Origin: Tannerella sp.
GTDB taxonomy: Bacteria; Bacteroidota; Bacteroidia; Bacteroidales; Tannerellaceae
DNA length: 11,030 nucleotides
Direction of reading: 5' to 3'
Assembly (NCBI GenBank): GCA_031279875.1
Contig: JAITHS010000074.1
Coordinates: 1 to 11,030, forward strand
Both the position numbers and the translations under genes were made by a program. The notes below the pieces were generated by a model. That model saw only the letters and a list, made by a program, of their open reading frames with translations, was not told the origin of the DNA and did not search any database. The first letter of the stretch is position 1. Each line of letters begins with the position of its first letter. This document shows, one piece after another, positions 1 through 9,144 of the stretch.

Positions 1-1073
1 ATAAGGCTCTTGATGTGGCAAAAACAGCAGCGAAAAAAATTTTCAACGTCCTTGATTTCGGAGCAAAAGGCGACGGCAAAACGTCGGATACGGAATCTAT
101 CCGTAAAGCGCTTAATGCAGCGGGCAAAGTCAGCGGAACCGTTTATTTCCCTGCCGGAGTATATCCTTGCCATGATTTGAAAGTTCATGAGCATACCACC
201 CTGCTTGCAGAGCCGCAATGGGCTTATCGCGGCGATGGCGGCGCAATACTGTCGCTCGATTCGACCGACGCTTCGTGTGTGCTGGATATAACCGGCGCTT
301 TCGGAGCGCATATTAAAGGGCTGTTTATCAGAGGAATACGCAATGCGCCAAAACAAATTCACGGCATTTTCCTCAACAACGACAAAGAATACAGCAAAAA
401 GGAAGATTCGATTGTGATCGACGACTGCAAGGTTCAGTACTTTTCGGGACACGGTCTGCGATTGTTACGATGCTGGCTTTTCATTGTTCGCCACAGTTAT
501 TTCTCCCAAAACGGCGGCTGCGGAACGTTGCTGACAGGCTGGGACGGATTTGTTACCGACAATCAGTTTTCGGGCAACGGCTCGCATGGATTCGGCACCG
601 AAACGTCGGGCAGCACGGTAATGTTTACCGCCAACCGCGTAGAATGGAACGGCGGCTACGGACTGTATATAGCCGACGGCGACGCATGGAACGTTACCGG
701 AAACTGTTTCGACCGTAACAACGGCGCGGGATTGTGTGCTACAAACATTCAGGATACCACCGTAACGGGCAATGTATTTCGTCGCTGCGGAGCCAACAGC
801 GCCCACCTGCCCGAAGGCGAACGCTCGTGTCAGGTCAGAATTGAAAACTGTAAAGGCTTGACTTTCACCGGCAATTCGTGTCAAGCTGGACGTAACGACG
901 GCGGAGGCGGCAAACTGACCCCGCAAGTCGGCATCCGCATTCACAAAAACGCTTATACAATTATATCCTCAAATACTATGTATCAGGGATTTATAGACAA
1001 ACCGTTCGACGACCTCGGCCAACACGGTACGGATTTCGTTTGTGTTAATAATGTATTTTATCCTTTCAATTAA
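1..1073 (+). CDS. Right-handed parallel beta-helix protein (pectate-lyase-3-like), 5' end outside window
   Basis: The reading frame is already open at the left edge (in frame from base 3), so the true start and any signal peptide probably lie upstream. A GTG at 15 is the first possible start seen here, but it sits directly before the fold and is not convincing. Counting from that GTG, the motif FNVLDFGAKGDG (about residues 10-21) followed by a YFPAGVY segment is the classic opening of the pectate lyase superfamily 3 / GH28-like beta-helix fold. The rest is rich in short N-G turns (VTDNQFSGNGSHG, WNVTGNCFDRNNG, LTFTGNSC) expected of successive helix rungs. Members of this fold bind or cleave polysaccharides and are normally exported, but no catalytic residues can be assigned, so substrate and even enzymatic activity are unknown. 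Only 12 nt separate it from the next gene, so it probably shares its operon. Confidence 0.8.
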   Translation, partial: KALDVAKTAAKKIFNVLDFGAKGDGKTSDTESIRKALNAAGKVSGTVYFPAGVYPCHDLKVHEHTTLLAEPQWAYRGDGGAILSLDSTDASCVLDITGAFGAHIKGLFIRGIRNAPKQIHGIFLNNDKEYSKKEDSIVIDDCKVQYFSGHGLRLLRCWLFIVRHSYFSQNGGCGTLLTGWDGFVTDNQFSGNGSHGFGTETSGSTVMFTANRVEWNGGYGLYIADGDAWNVTGNCFDRNNGAGLCATNIQDTTVTGNVFRRCGANSAHLPEGERSCQVRIENCKGLTFTGNSCQAGRNDGGGGKLTPQVGIRIHKNAYTIISSNTMYQGFIDKPFDDLGQHGTDFVCVNNVFYPFN

Positions 1074-1085
1074 TTTTTAAATATT

Positions 1086-2300
1086 ATGAACAAAAAGATT
1101 GTAATTTTTATGCTATCAATCACGTTTGCAACATTTTGCGACGCACAGCAGGTCATCCAGTGGAGATATGACCGCACGGGTATTTATCCCGAAAAAGATT
1201 TGTTAAAAGAGTGGACGGCTGACGGGCCGCAGATGCTATGGCACTATGACGGTTTGGGCGAGGGACACTCGTCGGTAGCCGTCGCAGAGTCGGGCAAACT
1301 CTACATCACGGGCATGACCGACAAAACAGGCTTCGTTTATGCCTTTGATACTAACGGTAAGTTGTTGAATAAGAAAGAGTACGGACAGGAATGGAGCGCC
1401 AGCTACAACGGTACGCGCGGCACGGTAACACCCGACAACGGCAAACTGTATCTCATTTCAGGCTTGGGCGATATAGTATGTCTCAATGAATCAGACCTTA
1501 ACATCGTCTGGAAAAAAAACATGTTTACCGATTTCGACGGCTCAAACATCACATGGGGAATATGCGAATCGCCTCTTATTGTGGGAGATAAACTCATAGC
1601 ATCGCCCGGAGGAAAGAAAAACAACATCGTGGCTCTCAACAAAAATACTGGCGACCTCATATGGTCATGCGAAGGAGAAGGCGACCTCTCGGCTTACGGC
1701 TCGCCGATATATGTATCCGACCAGCAGGTACCACAAATTGTCGCCATGATGGCAAAGCACGTTCTCGGCATCGACGTCGAAACAGGCAAAAAAATATGGT
1801 CTGTTGAACATATCAACCGCCATGCAGTACACCCTAACGTGCCGGTATATGCTGATAATCAGATTCTTTGCACCAGCGGATACGGACGAGGCTCTATCAT
1901 GCTTCGCTATAAAGACGGCGGTCGGGCGGTAGAGAAAATATGGGACGAGCCGCAGTTGGATTCGCGTATCGGCGCAATGGTTAAAATCGGCGACTACGCC
2001 TACGGTTCGGGTGATGCCAACCGTTTCTGGTTTTGCGTCAACTGGAAGACTGGTGAAATAAAATACAAAGACAACGCGCTCGGAACGGGCGATGTTATCG
2101 CAGCCGACGGTATGCTTTACTGCTATTCCGAACGCGGAGATATGGCGCTTGTAAAGGTCAATCCCGACAAATTCGACCTCGTGAGCCGCTTCCCCGTCAA
2201 ACTTGGCACCGACCAGCACTGGGCGCATCCCGTAATCCACAAGGGCGTACTCTATCTGCATCACGGAAATACGCTTATGGCGTATAAAATTACGAAATGA
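1086..2300 (+). CDS. Exported PQQ-type beta-propeller repeat protein
   Basis: The 404-residue protein begins with a hydrophobic export signal (about residues 4-16). The likely signal peptidase I site is CDA|QQ after residue 20; Cys18 makes a lipoprotein a less likely alternative. The body contains repeated blades of the PQQ_2 / outer-membrane-BamB type, each with a pattern like 'ALNKNTGDLIW': residues about 84-92, 128-142, 181-193, 227-238 and 317-327. Such propellers may bind a quinone cofactor or act only as protein scaffolds. No dehydrogenase active site or CxxCH heme motif is visible, so a scaffold or sensing role is as likely as a redox one. The stop overlaps the next ATG by 4 nt (ATGA), tying it to the cytoplasmic iron-sulfur and isoprenoid genes downstream. 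The leader is A/T-rich without a Shine-Dalgarno site. Confidence 0.85.
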   Translation: MNKKIVIFMLSITFATFCDAQQVIQWRYDRTGIYPEKDLLKEWTADGPQMLWHYDGLGEGHSSVAVAESGKLYITGMTDKTGFVYAFDTNGKLLNKKEYGQEWSASYNGTRGTVTPDNGKLYLISGLGDIVCLNESDLNIVWKKNMFTDFDGSNITWGICESPLIVGDKLIASPGGKKNNIVALNKNTGDLIWSCEGEGDLSAYGSPIYVSDQQVPQIVAMMAKHVLGIDVETGKKIWSVEHINRHAVHPNVPVYADNQILCTSGYGRGSIMLRYKDGGRAVEKIWDEPQLDSRIGAMVKIGDYAYGSGDANRFWFCVNWKTGEIKYKDNALGTGDVIAADGMLYCYSERGDMALVKVNPDKFDLVSRFPVKLGTDQHWAHPVIHKGVLYLHHGNTLMAYKITK

Positions 2301-2965
2301 TTACTGTTTGCTTATGTTCCTCGCGTGCAATTATTAACGGAAAAGCCGTTGAGGATGTAACGAATATGTTGCGCAATGTCGGTTATGAAGTGCAACAGGT
2401 CGATGACTTGTGCCAAATTGCTATGAACTCGCACGAGAAAATGGCTGCAATGGCAAATCATACCGTCATTGCGTGTTATCCGCGTGCCGTTAATGCGCTG
2501 TTCGACAGGTTTAACCTCAAACCGAAGCAGGTTTTGAATCTTCGCAAAGATAGCGTTAAAGAGGTTTTGAAATCTTTTAACATCGCTTATGATGGTGATA
2601 ATAAAGATGTTACGTCATTCGCTCTTGCCAAACACGCCGGACGCGACGCATGGTATCCGGCTCTTGACCGCGAAAGATGTATCCAATGCGGTAAGTGCCA
2701 CGATTTCTGCCTGTTCGGAGTTTATACACTCGAAAACGGAGAGGTGCGCGTTACCAATCCGGCAAACTGCAAGACCGACTGCCCTGCATGTGCCCGCACC
2801 TGCCCTGTCAAAGCGGTTATTTTTCCGAAATATCCCAAATCGCCGATTAACGGAGGATTGGACGATGAAGAAACGGCTAACGGTCAGGGCGCACTCTATA
2901 ACGACGCTCTTCGTATGCGCCTGAATCAAAGGCGATTAAGTGGAATTTCACTGTTAAAGAAATGA
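2297..2965 (+). CDS. Two-cluster 4Fe-4S ferredoxin-like protein with extra N-terminal domain
   Basis: The 222-residue protein has a ferredoxin module at about 120-175. The first Cys set is C128-C131-C134-C138 (CxxCxxCxxxC); the second is C158-C162-C165-C169 with a slightly altered CxxxCxxCxxxC spacing. Both are followed by proline as usual, which predicts two 4Fe-4S clusters and low-potential electron transfer in the cytoplasm. The N-terminal part (1-115) is not a ferredoxin domain I recognise. It has a Rossmann-like start, further cysteines (C5, C7, C39, C60) and an IACYPRAV segment that recalls heterodisulfide-reductase-associated proteins, though that link is weak. The C-terminal 45 residues are charged. 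It overlaps both neighbours by 4 nt, and the radical SAM gene follows directly, so it is a natural candidate electron donor for that enzyme; this is inferred from position. Confidence 0.85.
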   Translation: MITVCLCSSRAIINGKAVEDVTNMLRNVGYEVQQVDDLCQIAMNSHEKMAAMANHTVIACYPRAVNALFDRFNLKPKQVLNLRKDSVKEVLKSFNIAYDGDNKDVTSFALAKHAGRDAWYPALDRERCIQCGKCHDFCLFGVYTLENGEVRVTNPANCKTDCPACARTCPVKAVIFPKYPKSPINGGLDDEETANGQGALYNDALRMRLNQRRLSGISLLKK

Positions 2966-4179
2966 GTATAAAAGACAACCTTGCCGTGCTTGGCGCTATC
3001 ATGCGAATACCGTGCGAATGTGCGCCGCGTGTGGTGTGGAAATTTTTGTGGAATTTTGGAATGCGTAACATGCTGAATATCAGTCGTTTCGAGAAACGTT
3101 TGAAGCATGGTAAGCCATTCTTCCCCGCTTTTGTAATGATTTCCGTTACAGAGAGTTGTAATCTGTCATGCAGCGGTTGCTGGGTATCGTATGGGGGCAG
3201 GAAACAGTTGACGCCTCAACAGTTGGACGGCATTATCAGCGCTTGCAAGCGTAAAGGCTCGTATTTTTTCGGCATTCTTGGCGGTGAACCGCTGATGTTC
3301 AACGGTTTAATCGACATTTTGGCACGTCATAAAGACTGTTATTTTCAACTGTTTACTAACGGCACTATGCTCAACGACGCTATGGCGATGAAAATCAGGC
3401 GATTAGGCAATATTACTCCATTTTTCAGTATCGAAGGATTGGAAAAAGAGAGCGACCTGCGACGCGGCAAGGACGATGTTTTTCGTCGCACGATGGAGGG
3501 TGTCAGGTCGTGCCGCAGGGCTAAACTCATCATCGGCGCGGCTGCAAGTATTGGCAAAAGCAATTACGAAGAGCTTGTAAATCAGGATTATATCCGTCGG
3601 CTTGCCAAAGAAGGCGTTCATTATCTGTGGTATTACATTTATCGTCCCGTCGGCTCGAATCCGAAACCTGAAAATGCGCTTGATAAAGAACAGATTATCG
3701 CTCTGCGCCGTTTTATTGTCGAGCAACGCCGTAAGGCTCCGCTGCAAATCATTGATACTTACTGGGATGAGCGAGGACGGGCTATTTGCCCCGGCGCAAC
3801 AGGTTTGAGCCATCACATTTCGCCGTCGGGAGCGCTCGAATTTTGCCCGCCGCTGCAAATGGCTCATGAGTTCGTTAATGCCGAAGGCTCGGATGTGGTT
3901 TCGCTTTTTGAACAGTCGGCGTTTCTCGACGGTCTGCGCCGTCTTGCCGCCGATGCGTCGAGAGGTTGTATTCTGCTCGAAAACCCTGCGCTGTTAGTGC
4001 AATATCTTGAAAATAAAGATGTTATTGATACAACAACACGGCAATCCGTAATGGTGGAACTGCGACGGATGCAGACTTTGCCCGGCCATGACCTTCGCGA
4101 CGAGGAGATACCGGAACGGAATTTCATGTACAAGTGGTTGAAAAAGAAGTATTTCTTTGGTTTCGGAGTATATGGATAA
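2962..4179 (+). CDS. Radical SAM enzyme with C-terminal cysteine-rich region
   Basis: The 405-residue protein carries the radical SAM cluster motif CxxxCxxC at C66, C70 and C73 (SVTESCNLSCSGCW), the SAM-binding GGEP motif at 107-110, and a later FTNGTML strand typical of the partial TIM barrel. These enzymes cleave S-adenosylmethionine reductively to start radical chemistry. The C-terminal part has C276 (AICPGA), C295 (ALEFCPP) and C336 with an 'ISPSGALEFC' segment. This resembles the SPASM/twitch region that holds auxiliary clusters, but it is too sparse to be sure. About 50 residues precede the barrel, with a hydrophobic and basic stretch that could associate with membrane or lipid. The substrate is unknown. 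HpnH, a radical SAM enzyme acting on hopanoid lipids, is a precedent for pairing with isoprenoid enzymes, but I cannot claim orthology. It overlaps the ferredoxin gene by 4 nt. Confidence 0.88.
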   Translation: MSIKDNLAVLGAIMRIPCECAPRVVWKFLWNFGMRNMLNISRFEKRLKHGKPFFPAFVMISVTESCNLSCSGCWVSYGGRKQLTPQQLDGIISACKRKGSYFFGILGGEPLMFNGLIDILARHKDCYFQLFTNGTMLNDAMAMKIRRLGNITPFFSIEGLEKESDLRRGKDDVFRRTMEGVRSCRRAKLIIGAAASIGKSNYEELVNQDYIRRLAKEGVHYLWYYIYRPVGSNPKPENALDKEQIIALRRFIVEQRRKAPLQIIDTYWDERGRAICPGATGLSHHISPSGALEFCPPLQMAHEFVNAEGSDVVSLFEQSAFLDGLRRLAADASRGCILLENPALLVQYLENKDVIDTTTRQSVMVELRRMQTLPGHDLRDEEIPERNFMYKWLKKKYFFGFGVYG

Positions 4180-5640
4180 AAAAGATAAATATGCTGTGCC
4201 ACAGACACTTAACGAAAGGATGCGATTACGAAATCTCATCGAAGAAGAGGTCTCTCGCAGCCTGCTTGTGGCGCCGGTTTCGATGGATGATTTATCTTCT
4301 GTTGCCACATATTTAATTGATACACAGCATATTAACGAAGATTTCAAAGGGTGGCTGATGGTTGAAATCAACAACCGTTTTTGGCGCAACACCGTTGCCG
4401 CTGTTCCTTACGAGCGGCGAATGCTGTTATTGCCTCAATGTCTGCGTAATACGTCGTGCTGCGAAGCAGAAATCGATGATTTGGGGTTGCTGTGTCGGCG
4501 TTGCGGTAGATGCAAAATATTTTCACTCGAACAACAGGCTGAAAATCTGAATATTATGAGCCTTGTTGCCGAAGGTTTCACGACTGTTATCAACCTTTTG
4601 GAAAACAATGTGATAAGTACGGTTATCGGCGTCGGATGCTTGGAATCGCTCGAAAAAGTCTTTCCGCTGATGATTAAGCATGGTATTCCGGGCTTGGCTG
4701 TGCCGCTAAATCATGCGGGATGCAAAGATACTGACGTTGATAATCAGTATATTAGCGAAATGATGCAAGAATACAACCCTGATAATAAGACTATTATCAA
4801 TTATCATGACATCAGGGATATGATTAGGATGTGGTTTACACGTGAAAATGCGGGATTAGCAAATGACCCCGCATCCGAAATCGCCCTCAACTGTTTGTGC
4901 GGCAGCGGGAAACGTTGGCGTCCGTTTTTGACTGTTGCCGTTTGGAGCGCTTTGACGGGACAAACCAAACCGCCTGATACAGTGCGTTTTGCGGCGCTCG
5001 CAGTCGAATGTTTTCACAAGGCATCACTCGTACACGACGATTTGCAGGACGGCGATGCTCTACGATACGGCGAGCAAACCGTCCATGCGCAATATGGCGT
5101 CCCGATAGCCGTCAATACCGGCGATTACCTCATCGGCAAAGGCTACGAACGGCTTTCGGAGTGCAACGTCCCGTCTCTGACCCGCGTCGCTTCAGCCGCT
5201 CATTTGGCGCTCTGCAAAGGTCAGGGCTTGGAACTCGAATGGCGTCGCACCGGCCACAAACCGACTCTGGAAGAAATACTGCAAGTGCATGGTTTAAAGA
5301 CAGTTCCGGCATTTGAAGCGGCGCTCGTTTTCGGCTCAATATGTGCCGACGGCGACGATGTATTGAACGACATACTACGCAAATATGCTTATAATATGGG
5401 AATTGCATACCAATTGTTAGATGATTACGCTGATTATGAGGATGTTATAACATCAAAAGTATGGCAACCGTCGGCCGTTGCTGCCGTTATCAATAACGAA
5501 ACCGACGTCAAACAGGCTAAAAATCAGATATATGCACTTGCCGAACAGTATCGTCGAAACGCTCTCGAAACCCTCAAAGCGATACGCAATACCGAGCTGA
5601 AACGTCTGCTGTATCATCTTATAAGTCAGATATTTAAAGC

Positions 5641-5644
<4 letters not shown>
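4172..5644 (+). CDS. DUF116 / trans-isoprenyl diphosphate synthase fusion protein
   Basis: I chose the ATG at 4172, which has GGAG just upstream (4165-4168) and overlaps the radical SAM stop by 8 nt; an in-frame TTG at 4157 would add five residues. The 490-residue protein has two parts. Residues about 70-210 match the DUF116 pattern: LLLPQCLR with C90, C96/C97, a CRRCGRC cluster (C108, C111, C114), a GVGC motif (C156), and GCKDTDVD (C184). These cysteines probably bind metal or an iron-sulfur cluster. Residues about 215-490 are a polyprenyl synthetase: GSGKRWRP (about 244-251) for substrate phosphate binding, the first aspartate motif HDDLQDGD (289-293) and the second LLDDYAD (417-421). This half should condense isopentenyl diphosphate with an allylic diphosphate; chain length is not readable. 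A C-terminal KxxxD-like basic tail is reduced. It overlaps the toroid gene by 4 nt. Confidence 0.88.
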
Positions 5645-6545
<901 letters not shown>

Positions 6546-6549
<4 letters not shown>

Positions 6550-6618
6550 AAAGACTGTAGTTGTCTCACGACAACCACAGTCTTTTGTTAACCTTAAATC
6601 TAATACCATGAAAAACAC
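6546..6618 (-). ncRNA. Candidate short RNA or leader-like transcript ending at the shared terminator
   Basis: On the minus strand a perfect TAnnTTTG box (TACTTTTG, 6630-6623) is followed by about 70 nt without a gene that ends in the strong hairpin at 6586-6549 and a U-tract. Box plus terminator with nothing coding between them is the layout of a small RNA gene. The start near 6618 is estimated from the usual box-to-start distance. No good TTTG upstream box was found at the expected distance. It could instead be only the 3' end of the nadK message. From memory the sequence just upstream of the hairpin looks like one recurring in Bacteroidales intergenic regions; this is not verified. Confidence 0.35.
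6549..6586. terminator. Hairpin terminator, probably bidirectional, between convergent genes
   Basis: Two 17-nt arms (6549-6565 and 6570-6586) pair with a single A/C mismatch (6559/6576) around a 4-nt TCAC loop. The + strand arm ends in TCTTTT; the minus strand reads TTTTT at 6552-6548. It begins at the last base of the toroid stop codon and can end the + strand operon, and it lies downstream of the minus strand nadK. The better U-tract is on the minus strand. Confidence 0.9.
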
Positions 6619-6622
6619 GGCG

Positions 6623-6630
6623 CAAAAGTA
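6623..6630 (-). promoter_or_regulatory. TAnnTTTG -7 box on the minus strand
   Basis: The minus strand reads TACTTTTG, an exact match to the Bacteroidetes primary sigma -7 consensus. It lies in the convergent gap and points away from nadK toward the terminator, so it would drive only the short transcript described at 6546-6618 and possibly antisense RNA to the toroid gene's 3' end. It overlaps a 7-bp inverted repeat (6624-6638), and another 7-bp inverted repeat lies just upstream (6637-6654, TTATGTT/AACATAA). Confidence 0.45.
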
Positions 6631-6690
6631 ATACTTTTATGTTAAACAACATAATTATAAAACAACTTTTTCCTTGTGAATTACGTTTTT

Positions 6691-7563
6691 TTAACTTCTA
6701 ACATCTACTCCCCACATCAACTTTTCGCGTAAAGTATGATAAAAAGTCTGGTTATAGCGCTTTATAACGCGGGTTGTGATGTCTGCTTTGCTGATAATCA
6801 GATTTTTACCTGTCAAAAAATCCTCATTTCGACCGTCTAATGAGACAAGGAAAGAATTATTGCGACTTTCGACGTTTAACATTATTTGACAGTCATCAGG
6901 GATGACAATCGGGCGTACATTGAGCGAATGCGGAGCAACGGGACTGATGATGATGTTGCGATTTTGAGGCAGCAGTATAGGTCCGTTGACACTCATCGAA
7001 TAGGCCGTTGAGCCTGTCGGCGTCGCAATAACCAGACCGTCAGCCTTATAAGAAGTCAAATAGTCGTTGTCGAGATAAGTGTGGATAGTAATCATCGATG
7101 ACGTATCTCGTTTCAGGACAGCGATTTCGTTGAGGGCGTAATTGAAGCCCTCGAAAGCGCTCTCGGCGTCATGCAGGCGTAGCAGCGAGCGTTCTTCGAC
7201 GCGATAGTTGCCGACAAGAAGTTCTTCGAGCGTTTCGTCGATACGGTCGCGGCTGACGTCGGCAAGGAAACCGAGCCTGCCGATATTGATGCCAAGGATA
7301 GGTATGGCGCGGCTGTTGATTTGCAATGCGGTACGCAAAAAAGTGCCGTCGCCGCCAACGCTCAAAGCGATGTCGGGTTGACACTCGCCGTCGTCGGTCA
7401 TGATTGCAGCATCAGGCTCATAATCGAACGATGAACTGAGAAAAGCAGCAAAATTTTTTTCGACGCAAACATCCGCGCCGAGTGATCCTAATTTATTAAA
7501 CAACCCTTTAATGATGGGCAGTTTGTCGCTGTTACATTCGCTTCCGAAAACTACTATTTTCAT
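6691..7563 (-). CDS. nadK: NAD kinase
   Basis: This cytoplasmic enzyme phosphorylates NAD to NADP with ATP (or polyphosphate). I start it at the ATG at 7563 (MKIVVFGSE), giving 290 residues, the usual length for this family. The frame stays open upstream to an ATG at 7641, but the added 26 residues are low-complexity F/N-rich sequence from the A/T-rich promoter region. Signature motifs are intact: GGDGT (70-74) with the catalytic aspartate, the LNEIA motif (144-148), DGLVIATPTGSTAYS (175-189), ISPVAPHSLNVRP (206-218) and SLDGR (241-245). It is divergent from pdxJ and convergent with the toroid gene. No Shine-Dalgarno site is seen; the leader is U-rich. Pairing of nadK with pdxJ is, to my knowledge, common in Bacteroidales. 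Confidence 0.97.
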   Translation of the reverse strand: MKIVVFGSECNSDKLPIIKGLFNKLGSLGADVCVEKNFAAFLSSSFDYEPDAAIMTDDGECQPDIALSVGGDGTFLRTALQINSRAIPILGINIGRLGFLADVSRDRIDETLEELLVGNYRVEERSLLRLHDAESAFEGFNYALNEIAVLKRDTSSMITIHTYLDNDYLTSYKADGLVIATPTGSTAYSMSVNGPILLPQNRNIIISPVAPHSLNVRPIVIPDDCQIMLNVESRNNSFLVSLDGRNEDFLTGKNLIISKADITTRVIKRYNQTFYHTLREKLMWGVDVRS

Positions 7564-7608
7564 ATTGTTGAAAAAAAAATTATTAAAAAAAGATGTTATG
7601 TGAAGAAA

Positions 7609-7642
7609 AAAACGTATTTTTGCGTCTGTTTTGCAATGCAAA
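7609..7642 (-). promoter_or_regulatory. Putative nadK promoter
   Basis: On the minus strand a TTTG (7642-7639) lies 22 nt upstream of TACGTTTT (7616-7609), a 7-of-8 match to TAnnTTTG. The predicted start is roughly 40 nt upstream of the nadK ATG at 7563. The spacing is slightly longer than the usual 19-21 nt. Confidence 0.4.
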
Positions 7643-7643
7643 A
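7629..7643. promoter_or_regulatory. Palindrome in the nadK-pdxJ divergent region
   Basis: TTTTGCAATGCAAAA is a perfect 7+1+7 inverted repeat in the middle of the 113-nt divergent spacer. It supplies a TTTG on each strand, so it could hold back-to-back -33 elements of the two promoters, a repressor operator, or both. Confidence 0.5.
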
Positions 7644-7660
7644 TTACGAAAATAGTTTAA
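7630..7660 (+). promoter_or_regulatory. Putative pdxJ operon promoter
   Basis: A TTTG at 7630-7633 is followed after exactly 19 nt by TAGTTTAA (7653-7660), which matches TAnnTTTG at six of eight positions. The spacing is canonical but the -7 box is weak, and the pdxJ ATG at 7677 would leave a very short leader. Confidence 0.35.
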
Positions 7661-7676
7661 AAAAACAGATAGCATT

Positions 7677-8390
7677 ATGATAAATTTAAGTGTAAACATC
7701 AACAAGGTAGCCACGATACGCAACGCGCGCGGGGGCGAAATACCCGATGTCAGACAGGTAGCGCTGGATTGCGAAACCTTTGGTGCTCAGGGTATTACCG
7801 TACATCCGCGTCCGGACGGTCGGCATATAAGATATTCCGATGTATTTGATATTAAGCCTGTTATCAAGACAGAGTTTAATATCGAAGGATTCCCGTCCGA
7901 CGAGTTTATCGACATGGTAATCAAGGCTCGTCCGACGCAGGTAACGTTAGTGCCGGACGCTCCCGAAGCGCTGACATCAAGCGCAGGTTGGGATGTAGAA
8001 AGCAATGCCGCCCGTTTGTCGGAGATTGTTGAGACATTTAAGGATAAAAGCATCAGAACGTCGCTGTTTTTAGAGACCGACCTGCACAACATTGAGGCTG
8101 CCGCCAAAACAGGCGCCGACCGCATCGAACTCTACACCGGACCTTATGCCGAACAATATATCTCCGACCGAGAAGCCGCCATAAAGCCATACATAGCGGC
8201 TGCCGAACATGCCAAACATCTCGGCTTGGGCGTCAACGCGGGGCATGACCTAACCCTTGGCAATCTGGAATTTTTTGCCACTCGAATGCCGTTTCTTGAT
8301 GAAGTCTCAATCGGACACGCCCTCATCTGCGACGCATTATACTACGGTTTGGAAGCAACCATAGCCAAATATCTTCTATGTTTAAAATAA
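7677..8390 (+). CDS. pdxJ: Pyridoxine 5'-phosphate synthase
   Basis: PdxJ condenses 1-deoxy-xylulose 5-phosphate with 3-amino-2-oxopropyl phosphate (the PdxA product) to form pyridoxine 5'-phosphate, the last ring-forming step of the DXP-dependent vitamin B6 pathway. The 237-residue length is normal. The TIM-barrel signature is clear: [17 protein letters not shown] (4-20) for phosphate binding and [13 protein letters not shown] (40-52) with H43, R45 and H50. The likely catalytic glutamate is E70 (FNIE), followed by [10 protein letters not shown] (149-158), the histidine H190 in LGVNAGHDL (184-192), and SIGHAL (211-216). These correspond to the known E. coli active-site residues. No Shine-Dalgarno site precedes the ATG. 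It diverges from nadK and is followed after 19 nt by exbB, so it is probably the first gene of the envelope-energy operon. Confidence 0.97.
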   Translation: MINLSVNINKVATIRNARGGEIPDVRQVALDCETFGAQGITVHPRPDGRHIRYSDVFDIKPVIKTEFNIEGFPSDEFIDMVIKARPTQVTLVPDAPEALTSSAGWDVESNAARLSEIVETFKDKSIRTSLFLETDLHNIEAAAKTGADRIELYTGPYAEQYISDREAAIKPYIAAAEHAKHLGLGVNAGHDLTLGNLEFFATRMPFLDEVSIGHALICDALYYGLEATIAKYLLCLK

Positions 8391-8409
8391 ATTATACATT
8401 AAATAAATT

Positions 8410-9138
8410 ATGAACGTTCTATTATTATTACAACAAGCAACAAATCAGGCAGCAACTACCCAGACGGCTCCGCCCGACCTGACGTCAACATTAGCCGAAA
8501 CGCTTCCTACCGAAGCGCAGATTAATCTCATCGACCTTGCCATCAAGGGCGGATGGATAATGGCAGTGCTGGCTGTCCTGCTCTTTACGGCAATTTTTAT
8601 TTTCATCCAGAGAGCGCTGATTATCAATCGCGCCAACAAAAAAGACGACCGTTTTATGAACCGTATTAAGGATTATATCCACGACGGCAAAATAGAATCG
8701 GCTATCAACCTGTGTCAAAAGACGCACAACCCCTCCGCAAGAATGATAGAGAAAGGCATCTCACGTCTCGGCCGACCGATGAACGATGTCCTTGTGGCAA
8801 TCGAAAACGTCGGTAACATTGAGGTTGCGAAATTGGAGAAAGGCTTTCCAATCCTCGCCACTATCGCTGCCGGCGCTCCGATGCTCGGCTTTCTCGGTAC
8901 GGTAACAGGTATGGTACGCGCATTTTTCGACATGGCAAACGCCGGTACAAACGTCGATGTAACGCTGTTGTCGGGCGGTATCTACGAGGCTCTCGTTACT
9001 ACCGTCGGCGGTCTGGTGGTCGGTATCATCACTCTGTTTGGCTACAACTACCTTGCAGCGCAGGTTCACGGCATTATCAACAACCTCGAATCGCGCAACA
9101 TGGAGTTTATGGATTTATTGAACGAACCTGCAAACTGA
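8410..9138 (+). CDS. exbB: ExbB/TolQ/MotA family proton channel protein
   Basis: This inner-membrane protein forms the proton-conducting pentamer that, with ExbD, powers a TonB- or TolA-type transducer. The 242 residues show three membrane segments, at about 48-68, 147-170 and 194-215, with a cytoplasmic region between the first two. The conserved family motifs are present: GAPMLGFLGTVTGMVRAF (155-172) and YEALVTTVGGLVVGI (192-206), containing the channel-lining threonines. An N-terminal T/Q/P-rich stretch of about 40 residues precedes the first segment and is probably periplasmic. ExbB and TolQ cannot be separated by sequence alone; ExbB is favoured because the transducer downstream ends in a TonB-like domain. 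It follows pdxJ by 19 nt and precedes exbD by 6 nt. Confidence 0.93.
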   Translation: MNVLLLLQQATNQAATTQTAPPDLTSTLAETLPTEAQINLIDLAIKGGWIMAVLAVLLFTAIFIFIQRALIINRANKKDDRFMNRIKDYIHDGKIESAINLCQKTHNPSARMIEKGISRLGRPMNDVLVAIENVGNIEVAKLEKGFPILATIAAGAPMLGFLGTVTGMVRAFFDMANAGTNVDVTLLSGGIYEALVTTVGGLVVGIITLFGYNYLAAQVHGIINNLESRNMEFMDLLNEPAN

Positions 9139-9144
9139 CGGCTT

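Noticed and set aside
465..944. Open frame of 159 codons on the minus strand within the beta-helix gene
   Set aside because: It is alanine/valine-rich shadow sequence opposite Asn/Gly-rich coding DNA, with no start context or family resemblance.
1665..2264. Long open frame (199 codons) on the minus strand inside the propeller gene
   Set aside because: It is fully antisense to a well-supported gene, has no recognisable domain, and reads as a shadow of that gene's codon pattern.
6608..6631. Tiny + strand frame (ATG to TAA, seven codons) in the convergent gap
   Set aside because: It lies after the operon terminator with no promoter on that strand, so translation is not supported.
7564..7641. 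Upstream extension of nadK to ATG 7641 (26 more residues)
   Set aside because: The added residues are F/N-rich and come from A-runs in the promoter region; the family begins at MKIVVFG.
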